From assembly GCA_934085635.1 (NCBI GenBank), contig CAKOHL010000053.1, positions 1-7,799 of the forward strand: DNA of 7,799 nt. The letters run 5' to 3'. Of this stretch, positions 1-5,527 are shown piece after piece. The translations under genes and the position numbers were made by a program. A model generated the notes under the pieces. The model made no database searches, was not told the origin of the DNA, and saw only the letters and a list, made by a program, of their open reading frames with translations. The stretch comes from an uncultured Bacilli bacterium. Lineage in GTDB: Bacteria > Bacillota_I > Bacilli_A > RF39 > UBA660. Position 1 is the stretch's first letter. Each line of letters begins with the position of its first letter.

Positions 1-2
1 AG

Positions 3-272
3 GCACCAATGTGGTATTATACAAATAGTTCATTAGAGAGTTCAACTGGAGATTCCGACTGGTGGTCTTTGTCGCCTGTCAATTGGAATGGCAACACTGC
101 TATCTCGTGGTATGTGAGTGGGTCTGATGATCCTGGTCGCTTGGGCGGCGACTACGTCTACCGTGTGGATGGTGTCCGTCCCGTCGTTTCTCTCAAAGCT
201 TGTACACTTTGGTCTCAGGGAGACGGCTCAGCCTCAAACCCATACGAAATCGTTGAAAACGGTGGCTGCTAA
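3..272 (+). CDS. C-terminal fragment of a lectin-like DUF6273-type protein (5' end outside window)
   Basis: The frame is open from the first complete codon of the window (Ala-Pro, then Met at 9), so this is the end of a longer gene and the ATG at 9 is probably internal. The residues show a pattern common in gut Bacillota DUF6273 / C-type-lectin-fold proteins: an aromatic WWSLSP block, a Gly/Asp/Asn-rich variable middle, then GVRPVVSL near the end, followed by a short SGDG-type tail (QGDGSASNPYEIV) and a terminal Gly-Gly-Cys. Such domains usually sit at the C-terminus of secreted or surface proteins and may bind ligands; the ligand cannot be read from the sequence. Composition is unlike the rest of the window: from 61 to 240 there are 99 G/C of 180 bases, only 28 A, and 53 T. 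The family call rests on recalled motif similarity; the localisation is inferred. Confidence 0.6.
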   Translation, partial: APMWYYTNSSLESSTGDSDWWSLSPVNWNGNTAISWYVSGSDDPGRLGGDYVYRVDGVRPVVSLKACTLWSQGDGSASNPYEIVENGGC

Positions 273-301
273 AAAAATATGTCGAATAAAATCGAATTTT
301 G

Positions 302-331
302 TTTACTTATATAACTCGCTCGTGCTATAAT
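302..331 (+). promoter_or_regulatory. SigA-type extended -10 promoter for the surface-protein operon
   Basis: A perfect TATAAT (326-331) is preceded by TGC, giving an extended -10. TTTACT (302-307) lies 18 bp upstream and matches the -35 consensus at four of six positions. The expected start of transcription is near 338, just before the leader fold and about 95 nt ahead of the lipoprotein ATG. The spacer carries an unusually GC-rich run, CTCGCTCGTGC (315-325). Two copies of TCGAAT (282-287, 292-297), one helical turn apart, lie just upstream and might be an activator site, which is speculative. Confidence 0.6.
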
Positions 332-340
332 TAATTTGTA

Positions 341-418
341 AGGTGGGTGTTAGAGATAAACTATGAGGATAAAAATTATTAATTAATTTAATCTTTTTTG
401 TCCTCTTTTTCACTACCT
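341..418 (+). promoter_or_regulatory. Potentially structured 5' leader RNA of the lipoprotein operon
   Basis: Two nested pairings can be drawn by eye. The inner stem pairs 365-375 (GAGGATAAAAA) with 395-405 (TTTTTGTCCTC) over 11 bp with one U-G wobble. The outer stem pairs 341-349 (AGGTGGGTG) with 411-418 (CACTACCT), with one bulged G and one G-U. Between them lie an asymmetric internal loop (350-364 on the 5' side) and a T5 tract (406-410) on the 3' side. The fold starts at the predicted transcription start and ends two bases before the Shine-Dalgarno sequence AAAGGAG (421-427). It could be a cis-regulatory RNA or an attenuator, since the inner stem followed by T5 resembles a weak intrinsic terminator. 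I do not recognise any known riboswitch class in it. Confidence 0.4.
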
Positions 419-432
419 AGAAAGGAGAGAAT

Positions 433-1149
433 ATGAAAAACTTAAAGTTGATTGTACTTTTAGTTATTGGTTCATTATTAATTACTGCTTGTAGTTGCTC
501 TAAAATCAAATATACAGTTTCATTTGATAATGATGGCAAAATTGAAAAAGTAGAAGTTACAAAAGATGATAAGGTAACTCCTTTAGCTGAACCAACAAAA
601 GAAGGCTATACTTTTGATGGTTGGTACTTGGGGGAAAACAAATATGACTTTGATTCTAAGGTAACAAAGAACATTACTTTAACTGCAAAGTGGACTAAAA
701 ATGAAGAGCCAGTAAAACCAGAAGAACCTTCTAAAACTAAAACATTTAGTGTTACTTTTGAATCTGATGGAAATGTAGTCACTACAAAAGAAGTTAAGAA
801 AAACAAAAAAGCTGCTAAAATAGAAGACCCAACTAAAGAAGGATATAAATTCATAGGTTGGTATTTAGATGGTAAACTATATAACTTTAACTCTAAAGTA
901 ACAAAGGACATTAAACTAGTTGCAAATTGGGAAAAACTTCCTGTAATAAGTTATTCAGTTGAAAAATTAGATGGTTCATCTTTAGGACAAGTAAAAATAT
1001 ACGTAACTAAAGACGGCGTTAAAACAGATGGTTATATTGATTTAGTAGAAACAGATGGTACTACATATGAAAAAGTATCTGTAAAATCTACTGGATTAGA
1101 ATTTAACGAAAAGTTAATTAAAGAAATTAAAAACGTAAAAATAAAATAG
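433..1149 (+). CDS. Surface lipoprotein with two Flg_new (InlB B-repeat) domains
   Basis: The 238-residue product starts with a lipoprotein signal: basic MKNLK, a hydrophobic stretch (6-17) and lipobox I-T-A-C with the lipidated cysteine at 20. Two homologous modules follow, about 27-87 and 105-167. Each runs from a VSF/VTF strand through a PTKEGY turn and a GWYL core to a final AKW or ANW, the signature of the Listeria-Bacteroides repeat family PF09479. A Glu/Pro/Lys linker (90-102) separates them. The last 70 residues form a charged, probably beta-rich domain that I do not recognise. These repeats are stalk or adhesion modules in surface proteins; the specific partner is unknown. The start is fixed by AAAGGAG (421-427), five bases before the ATG. 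The gene ends 13 bp before the next start with no terminator between, so the two are very likely co-transcribed. Confidence 0.85.
   Translation: MKNLKLIVLLVIGSLLITACSCSKIKYTVSFDNDGKIEKVEVTKDDKVTPLAEPTKEGYTFDGWYLGENKYDFDSKVTKNITLTAKWTKNEEPVKPEEPSKTKTFSVTFESDGNVVTTKEVKKNKKAAKIEDPTKEGYKFIGWYLDGKLYNFNSKVTKDIKLVANWEKLPVISYSVEKLDGSSLGQVKIYVTKDGVKTDGYIDLVETDGTTYEKVSVKSTGLEFNEKLIKEIKNVKIK
511..933 (+). repeat. Tandem pair of Flg_new protein repeats inside the lipoprotein
   Basis: Codons for residues 27-87 (511-693) and 105-167 (745-933) encode two copies of the same module. Shared landmarks in the same order are PTKEGY, GWYL, a K-Y-D/N-F run, SKVTK and a closing K/NW. The DNA copies have diverged at many third positions, which points to an old duplication rather than a recent unstable one. 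Confidence 0.8.
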
Positions 1150-1162
1150 AAAGGAAAGAAAT

Positions 1163-3709
1163 ATGAATAAAATAAAAAAGATATTATTTACTTTAATATT
1201 ATCTGCATTATTCATAGTAAATGTTGATGCTGCTGTTAAAGAAAGTGAAGAATATGATGTAGATACTTACATAATAGGTATCACTAGATTTGATAATGGT
1301 GTAATCATTAATGACGAAAAAATAACTGTTGCAAAAGATAACTTTGAAACATTTATTAAAAGTTTTGACCAAGGTTTACCAGAAATAATTAGTATAGATA
1401 TCCACTACTACAGTGCACTTACTAAAAAATGGTATTACTTTGAAAATGATAAAACATTTACTAAACTAAATGAAATTGATAGCAAGAAATTTGCTAGTGA
1501 CTTAGATATATTCTATGTAAATAATGAAGAAAAACAGCTAGAATTAAACTATGATGGAAATGTTGATGAAAATTCAATATCTAATAAAAAAGTAAAATTT
1601 GAAAATAACAAATTTATAATTCCAGCTACAATTTTAGAATTTAACTTTACTAGTAATGGTAATAACTTAAATGTTGAAACTAAAACTAATGAAAACAATA
1701 AAAAAGAATATGGTAAATATTATATTCCATTATATATAAATGTATATGATGAACAAAATAATCTTATTCTATCAGTGCCTACTAACTATGATGGATTAAT
1801 AGTTACTGATAATCTATTCAAAAATTATGAAAAAGCTGGTTACAAACTTACATATGTTGATGACAAAGGAACAGTAGACTTTACTAAAAAAGTAACTGAT
1901 TCTAATTATAAAATATATCAAAAATATATACCAGTTGGATATATAATTGAAAATGAAAATATGAAGTTTGATAAAGAAACTTTAATAGGAACTTATACAG
2001 GAAATATTGAAGTTGATTCAATAGGTAACTATATTACTTTTACCATCAAAGCACCAGAAGGATTAGACTTAGATAAAGTTTTAGTAAATGGAAATGCTTA
2101 TAGCTGGTCGAATAACGAATTAGATTTTGATATTGATATCGAAAATGATGATTTAACTGACAGAATAATTACAATTAAATGGAATGATGAAACAACAGTT
2201 AACTATACTATTAAATTTAATAACAATAAATTCAATAGATTAGTTGAATACTATGATGAAAATGGTGTTTTTCTAACTGAAGAATCAGTGGAAGATGGTA
2301 CAGTAATAAAAGGAAACAGTGATAATAAAACAGGATATACTTTTTTAGGGTACACTCTTAGCCTTGATAGTGAAGAACTATTTGATACTACTAAGGGTAT
2401 AACAAAAGATACAAAATTATATCTAAAATATTATGAATCTCCAATAGTAAGTTATAATAATAGTTATAATCTATTACTAGGAGAAGAACAAAACATAACT
2501 GCAGAATTAATAGCAAATGGTTTATTAAATAAAAACTTTAAACTAACTGCAAAATTCGCAGATGATGTAGAATTTGATGAAAATAACTATGTAAAAATTA
2601 AAGTTGGAGAAAATTACGAATTATTAAAAGATATTGAATTTACTAATGCAAGTGATATTACTAACTTAGATTTACTAGTTAAAGTAAGTAATGAAAACTA
2701 TAAAAATGTTACTTATGTAATAACTTATAATGGTACTGAAACAGTAGTAAAAATAGATAATATATTAATAACAAATGAAGATGTATATTTTACTGTAAAT
2801 AATCATTACTATAAAGAAAACGAATTTGAAAAAGCACTTTTAGAAAGTGATGAAAATAACTATGTAGTACTTGAAAAAGACGCTACACTTTCTTCAAGAG
2901 TAGAAATTACAAGTGGAAAAGTATACTTAGACTTAAATAGTCACTCTTTAACTAACTTAAATAACACAGATACATTCTTACTAAATAATACTGAAAAAGA
3001 AGTAGAATTAAATATTAAGAATGGTACTTTAATAGTTAAAAGAGATTCTATAGACTCAAATCTATTTGTATTTGCAATAAGAAATGGAATTAAAGGTGCT
3101 AAAAATAAAGTAACTACTAACTTAGAAAACGTTAACATTAAGAGTGATGATAATGGTGTATTCGTATTATCAGAAGACAGTAACCTAACAATTACTAACG
3201 GAGAAATCACTTCTAAAAACTATGCTATAAGTGGTAATGGAAGTAAAGGTAATAAGTCTACTGTAAACATAACAGGAGTAACAATATCATCTGAATCTAT
3301 AGCAATATATCATCCTGAACTTGGAGAATTAACTATAGATAAAAGTAGTGTAACAGGTTTAACTGCTATATCACTTAAATCAGGTATACTAAACCTAAGT
3401 GAAAGCAAACTAGTAGGAACTAAAAAACCTTTAGAAACACCAGAAGTTAATAATAATGGTACATCAGTAACAGGAGACGCACTTTATATTGAAGTTAATC
3501 CAGGATATCAAAGTGTATCAAACGGATTAAGTACTATAGGTGTAAATATCTTAGGAAAATTAAATGTATTTGAAACAGTTGATGAAAATGCATATTCAAT
3601 AAGAATATTTAACCCTAAGAAAATTGATGGAACTACTTTAAATATAGAAGACGACTTTTCTGTAATAGGCGAAATAGTTAACGAAAACGAAACTGGTTAC
3701 AGAAAATAA
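1163..3709 (+). CDS. Large secreted surface protein with Flg_new-like module and beta-helix region
   Basis: The 848-residue product has a Sec signal peptide (basic N-terminus, hydrophobic 7-21, likely cleavage after VDA at 23). Residues 24-350 are Asn/Asp/Lys-rich, beta-type sequence without a family I recognise. Residues 357-424 resemble one Flg_new module: YYDENG, then GYTFLGYTL, then a closing TKLYLKYY. Residues 541-820 show short repeated strands with regularly placed Asn, Gly, Ser and Thr (for example LNIKNGTL, LTITNGEI, VNITGVTI, LTIDKSSV, LNLSESKL), typical of a right-handed beta-helix of the pectate-lyase-like type. No catalytic set is apparent, so an adhesive or structural role is more likely than an enzyme. 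No LPXTG motif, C-terminal membrane helix or anchor repeat is visible, so retention at the cell, if any, may need a partner such as the upstream lipoprotein. AGGAAAG (1152-1158) sets the start. A terminator follows directly. Confidence 0.8.
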   Translation: MNKIKKILFTLILSALFIVNVDAAVKESEEYDVDTYIIGITRFDNGVIINDEKITVAKDNFETFIKSFDQGLPEIISIDIHYYSALTKKWYYFENDKTFTKLNEIDSKKFASDLDIFYVNNEEKQLELNYDGNVDENSISNKKVKFENNKFIIPATILEFNFTSNGNNLNVETKTNENNKKEYGKYYIPLYINVYDEQNNLILSVPTNYDGLIVTDNLFKNYEKAGYKLTYVDDKGTVDFTKKVTDSNYKIYQKYIPVGYIIENENMKFDKETLIGTYTGNIEVDSIGNYITFTIKAPEGLDLDKVLVNGNAYSWSNNELDFDIDIENDDLTDRIITIKWNDETTVNYTIKFNNNKFNRLVEYYDENGVFLTEESVEDGTVIKGNSDNKTGYTFLGYTLSLDSEELFDTTKGITKDTKLYLKYYESPIVSYNNSYNLLLGEEQNITAELIANGLLNKNFKLTAKFADDVEFDENNYVKIKVGENYELLKDIEFTNASDITNLDLLVKVSNENYKNVTYVITYNGTETVVKIDNILITNEDVYFTVNNHYYKENEFEKALLESDENNYVVLEKDATLSSRVEITSGKVYLDLNSHSLTNLNNTDTFLLNNTEKEVELNIKNGTLIVKRDSIDSNLFVFAIRNGIKGAKNKVTTNLENVNIKSDDNGVFVLSEDSNLTITNGEITSKNYAISGNGSKGNKSTVNITGVTISSESIAIYHPELGELTIDKSSVTGLTAISLKSGILNLSESKLVGTKKPLETPEVNNNGTSVTGDALYIEVNPGYQSVSNGLSTIGVNILGKLNVFETVDENAYSIRIFNPKKIDGTTLNIEDDFSVIGEIVNENETGYRK

Positions 3710-3714
3710 CATTA

Positions 3715-3744
3715 AAAGGAAGCAAATGCTTTCTTTTTTCTTTT
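3715..3744 (+). terminator. Rho-independent terminator of the surface-protein operon
   Basis: AAAGGAAGC (3715-3723) pairs with GCTTTCTTT (3728-3736) across an AAAT loop, 9 bp with one G-U pair, and runs into a T-rich tail (TTTCTTTT). It begins six bases after the stop codon. Confidence 0.75.
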
Positions 3745-3752
3745 AAAAAGCA

Positions 3753-3758
3753 TATAAT
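3753..3758 (+). promoter_or_regulatory. Putative -10 element for the HD-domain gene
   Basis: A perfect TATAAT lies 15 bp before the preferred ATG. No good -35 is present: at 17 bp spacing the sequence is TTTCTT (3730-3735), inside the terminator arm. The predicted start of transcription, about 3765, coincides with an in-frame GTG, so the message may have almost no leader. Confidence 0.4.
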
Positions 3759-3773
3759 TAAATAGTGATTAAT

Positions 3774-4271
3774 ATGAAAGAAGAATATAATGAATTAATA
3801 AAAGATATAATTACTAACGATAAAGTAAAATCTATGGATAACTTTATCCAACATTGTGATACTACAACCCTCGAGCATTCAAAGGAAGTATCATATCTAT
3901 GCTATAAAATATGTAAAAAATTAAAACTAGACTATAAATCAGCCACAAGAGCCTCACTTTTGCACGATTTCTATCTATATGAATGGAGAACAAACAAAGA
4001 AAGATGGCATGGATTCAAACATCCTTACATTGCTCTTAAAAATGCTGAAGAAGAATTTAATTTAAACAGAAAAGAAAAAAATATGATAAAAACTCATATG
4101 TGGCCTCTAACAATAATCCCACCATCTAGCCTAGAAGGACTCGTACTAACACTAGTAGACAAATACTCAGCTACTAAAGAAATAATGTCATATATAAAAA
4201 AGAGAACCAAAGAATCTAAGCCATTTAGATATGCTTACCTCTTAGTTCTCTTCATAATAAGAAAATTCTAA
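3774..4271 (+). CDS. HD-domain phosphohydrolase family protein
   Basis: The product has 165 residues from the ATG at 3774, or 168 from the in-frame GTG at 3765. It carries the HD-superfamily metal-ligand pattern: His35 in the TTLEHSKEV helix, the His64-Asp65 doublet in LLHDF, His83 in GFKHP, His108 in THMWPL and Asp129 in LVDKYSA. This order of H, HD, H, H, D is expected for a small metal-dependent phosphohydrolase acting on a nucleotide or other phosphoester; the substrate cannot be inferred. The C-terminus (FRYAYLLVLFIIRKF) is hydrophobic and basic and may touch the membrane. Start choice is uncertain because neither start has a strong Shine-Dalgarno site; I prefer the ATG. The gene stands alone, between terminators on both sides. 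Confidence 0.8.
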   Translation: MKEEYNELIKDIITNDKVKSMDNFIQHCDTTTLEHSKEVSYLCYKICKKLKLDYKSATRASLLHDFYLYEWRTNKERWHGFKHPYIALKNAEEEFNLNRKEKNMIKTHMWPLTIIPPSSLEGLVLTLVDKYSATKEIMSYIKKRTKESKPFRYAYLLVLFIIRKF

Positions 4272-4277
4272 CAAAGC

Positions 4278-4301
4278 AAAAAGACCCAAATGGGTCTTTT
4301 T
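4278..4301. terminator. Bidirectional rho-independent terminator
   Basis: AAAAAGACCC (4278-4287) pairs perfectly with GGGTCTTTTT (4292-4301) around AAAT, with A-runs on the left and T-runs on the right. It ends the HD gene on the plus strand and, read on the minus strand, would end any transcript from the candidate small RNA. Confidence 0.85.
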
Positions 4302-4350
4302 ACCTTGTGTGTTGAACACATTTGTGAATATTTATCCCTCTCGGGACAAG
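4278..4350 (-). ncRNA. Candidate small structured RNA (novel, unverified)
   Basis: On the minus strand, a short region with no usable reading frame lies between a plausible promoter (4355-4383) and the strong terminator at 4278-4301. Its predicted product of about 70-75 nt can fold into a small multibranched structure. ACTTGT (4346-4351, at the 5' end) closes against ACAAGGT (4302-4308) with one bulge. One arm is TCCC-GAGA-GGGA (4335-4346), with a GNRA tetraloop. A second arm is TGTGT-TCA-ACACA (4308-4320). The terminator hairpin follows. Promoter, fold and terminator are spaced as in a compact sRNA gene. I do not recognise a known family. It could also be chance pairing in AT-rich spacer DNA. 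Confidence 0.35.
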
Positions 4351-4354
4351 TTAT

Positions 4355-4383
4355 ATATTACTACAAAAATTTAAAAATGTAAA
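4355..4383 (-). promoter_or_regulatory. Putative promoter of the candidate small RNA
   Basis: Read on the minus strand, TTTACA (4378-4383) matches the -35 consensus at five of six positions and is followed after 17 bp by TAATAT (4355-4360), a weaker -10 with four of six matches. TATATA (4352-4357) is an alternative at 20 bp. Transcription would begin near 4348-4350, at the first base of the closing stem. Confidence 0.35.
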
Positions 4384-4387
4384 CCCC

Positions 4388-4423
4388 AAAAAATAAAAAA
4401 ACTAATTTTTTCTCAAAAATCAG
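4388..4423 (-). terminator. Terminator of tRNA-Lys
   Basis: On the minus strand CTGATTTTT (4415-4423) pairs with AAAAATTAG (4402-4410) across a GAGA loop, 9 bp with one G-U, followed by seven T, one A and six T (4401-4388). It starts 18 bp downstream of the tRNA 3' end. Confidence 0.65.
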
Positions 4424-4440
4424 CCCTAAAATTAAAAAAA

Positions 4441-4516
4441 TGGTGGTTCCTTAGGGATTCGAACCCTAGACCCACCGATTAAGAGTCGGTTGCTCTACCA
4501 ACTGAGCTAAGGAACC
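4441..4516 (-). tRNA. tRNA-Lys (anticodon CTT), CCA encoded
   Basis: The minus strand folds as a complete cloverleaf. The acceptor GGTTCCT/AGGAACC has 7 bp. The D arm GCTC/GAGC carries the AGTTGGTA loop, and the anticodon arm ACCGA/TCGGT carries loop CTCTTAA, so the anticodon is CTT, reading AAG lysine codons. The variable loop has 5 nt, and the T arm TAGGG/CCCTA has loop TTCGAAT. The discriminator base is A and the 3' CCA is genomically encoded (4441-4443). It is a single gene, not part of a tRNA cluster within this window, with its own promoter and terminator. Confidence 0.97.
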
Positions 4517-4526
4517 ACGTGAGAAA

Positions 4527-4556
4527 ATTATAACACAACCGAGAGTATAATTTCAA
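4527..4556 (-). promoter_or_regulatory. Promoter of tRNA-Lys
   Basis: On the minus strand TTGAAA (4551-4556) and TATAAT (4527-4532) are separated by 18 bp, and TGT directly before the -10 makes it an extended -10. The predicted start near 4520 leaves only a few bases before the mature tRNA 5' end at 4516. Confidence 0.75.
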
Positions 4557-4564
4557 CCCTTATA

Positions 4565-4593
4565 TTGAAAAAAAATACATAATTTAGTATAAT
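4565..4593 (+). promoter_or_regulatory. Promoter of the ireB-ruvX-yrzB-mltG-trmR operon
   Basis: TTGAAA (4565-4570) and a perfect TATAAT (4588-4593) have the ideal 17-bp spacing. Transcription should start near 4600, giving a leader of about 16 nt that carries GAGGTG (4605-4610) as Shine-Dalgarno site. Its -35 lies 8 bp from the -35 of the divergent tRNA promoter. Confidence 0.8.
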
Positions 4594-4615
4594 AACTTTG
4601 TAGTGAGGTGCTTTT

Positions 4616-4855
4616 ATGGAAGAAACAATTGTAATAGATACAAAATTAGTAAATCTAGAAAACGGAAGATCTGTTTTAAAAGAAATAATAAACGATATGA
4701 ACGAAAGAGGCTATAATGCATACAAGCAAATAACAGAATACATTTTAACTGGAGAAATAGGTTACATAACGAGTTATAAAGGCGCAAGAAATAAAATAGA
4801 AAAACTAGACAGAAGAGATCTAGTAGAAACATTATTAAAGGAGTTTACTAAATGA
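4616..4855 (+). CDS. ireB: IreB family regulatory phosphoprotein (UPF0297)
   Basis: The 79-residue product matches the IreB/YrzL family. A short N-terminus with a threonine in an E-E-T context (Thr4) is followed by the conserved helical core: RGYNAYKQITEYILTG (31-46), IGYITSYKGARNKIEKLDR (48-66) and a final LVETLLKEF helix. In Enterococcus faecalis IreB is phosphorylated by the PASTA-domain kinase IreK on two N-terminal threonines and acts as a small cytoplasmic regulator of cell-wall stress and cephalosporin resistance. Here the Thr in E-E-T appears to align with the second of those sites, while the first seems absent because the N-terminus is shorter. The family usually has about 80-90 residues. 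It is the first gene of the operon and overlaps ruvX by 4 nt (ATGA). GAGGTG at 4605-4610 supports the start. Its TGA stop is evidence for the standard genetic code. Confidence 0.9.
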   Translation: MEETIVIDTKLVNLENGRSVLKEIINDMNERGYNAYKQITEYILTGEIGYITSYKGARNKIEKLDRRDLVETLLKEFTK

Positions 4856-5271
4856 GAGTACTAGGACTAGACTATGGAAGCACCACTTGTGGAATAGCCG
4901 TATCTGATGAAAGTGAAACAATATCAAGTCCAGTAGACACCATAAGATACAAAGAAAAAGAAGATTTACTTACCAAACTAGATGAATTCATAGAAAAATA
5001 TAAGCCTGGCAAAATAGTTTTAGGTAACCCAATCAACCTAGACGGAAGCATAAGCAAAAGAAGCGAAGAGACATTTCTCTTCAAAGATGAAATAACAAAA
5101 AGATACAAAATAGAAGTAATTTTAGAAGATGAAAGACTAACCTCAGTAATAGTAAACAATATGCTAATAAATAATGGCTCTAGAAGAGACAAAAGAAAAA
5201 AAGTAGTAGATAAACTTGCAGCCTCATTAATACTAGAAACATATTTAGATAGGAGTAAAAATGGAAGATAA
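4852..5271 (+). CDS. ruvX: RuvX/YqgF Holliday-junction resolvase-like nuclease
   Basis: The 139-residue product is a full-length YqgF-family protein with an RNase H-like fold. Conserved blocks are the first strand LGLDYGSTTCGIAVSD (4-19) with likely catalytic Asp7, the GNPINLDGS loop (58-66), EDERLTS (92-98) and the C-terminal basic KKVVDKLAA (116-124) with Asp120. Members are annotated as putative Holliday-junction resolvases; in E. coli YqgF takes part in 5' pre-16S rRNA maturation, so the true role may be ribosomal. The start ATG overlaps the stop of ireB by four bases, and GGAG at 4840-4843 supplies the ribosome site. It overlaps yrzB by 11 nt. Confidence 0.93.
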   Translation: MRVLGLDYGSTTCGIAVSDESETISSPVDTIRYKEKEDLLTKLDEFIEKYKPGKIVLGNPINLDGSISKRSEETFLFKDEITKRYKIEVILEDERLTSVIVNNMLINNGSRRDKRKKVVDKLAASLILETYLDRSKNGR

Positions 5272-5527
5272 TATAATAGAATTTGAAGAAAATGGTAAAA
5301 CAGTGAAATATGATGTAATACTAAACCTAGAAGACATAAACGGTAAAAACTTTGTCGTATACACTAAAAGTAACAAAAAAGACAAAAAAGATGTAATATG
5401 CTATGCAAGTGAATACAAAATAGAAAAAGGTAAAACTAAACTATATCAAATCAAAAATGATGAAGACTATGAACTAGTAAATGAAGTACTAAATAGTTTA
5501 CAAAATGGAGAAAAAAATGGTAACTAG
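5261..5527 (+). CDS. yrzB: DUF1292 (YrzB, UPF0473) family protein
   Basis: The 88-residue acidic protein starts MEDNIIEFEENGK and continues with a compact beta pattern (YDVILNLEDINGKNFVVYT, 17-35), then VICYAS (45-50), KLYQIKNDEDYELV (60-73) and a C-terminal helix. This is the DUF1292 layout, and the position between ruvX and mltG is the same as in Bacillus. The biochemical function is unknown. AGGAG at 5251-5255, five bases before the ATG, fixes the start inside the end of ruvX (11-nt overlap). The gene ends 11 nt into mltG, and its last codons contain that gene's Shine-Dalgarno site. The family call is supported mainly by context and by the N-terminal pattern. Confidence 0.82.
   Translation: MEDNIIEFEENGKTVKYDVILNLEDINGKNFVVYTKSNKKDKKDVICYASEYKIEKGKTKLYQIKNDEDYELVNEVLNSLQNGEKNGN

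Noticed and set aside
118..330. A 70-codon plus-strand frame overlapping the lectin-like gene end and running into the promoter
   Set aside because: It lies in another frame over a well-supported domain sequence, has no ribosome site and covers the promoter. The high GC of this stretch explains the absence of stops.
341..432. A known riboswitch or T-box in the lipoprotein leader
   Set aside because: None of the conserved core motifs that I can recall (T-box, THF, fluoride, preQ1) is present; only the paired arms can be supported.
606..911. Minus-strand open frame opposite the lipoprotein
   Set aside because: It is antisense to a clear coding region, has no ribosome site and resembles the complement of the Flg_new repeats.
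2941..3210. Minus-strand open frame opposite the beta-helix gene
   Set aside because: It is a shadow of the repetitive Asn/Thr codons; no start signal and no recognisable protein.
4853..4864. Mycoplasma genetic code (TGA as Trp)
   Set aside because: Tryptophans throughout are encoded by TGG despite low GC and no internal TGA occurs. The TGA of ireB alone is weak evidence, since read-through would add only three codons before TAG.
4614..5192. Minus-strand open frames opposite ireB and ruvX
   Set aside because: Both sense genes are confidently recognised families; the antisense products are low-complexity and hydrophobic, as expected from the complement of AT-rich code.
5505..5516. Upstream ATG for mltG, adding four residues
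   Set aside because: It has no Shine-Dalgarno site, and its own bases form part of the GGAG that serves the ATG at 5517.
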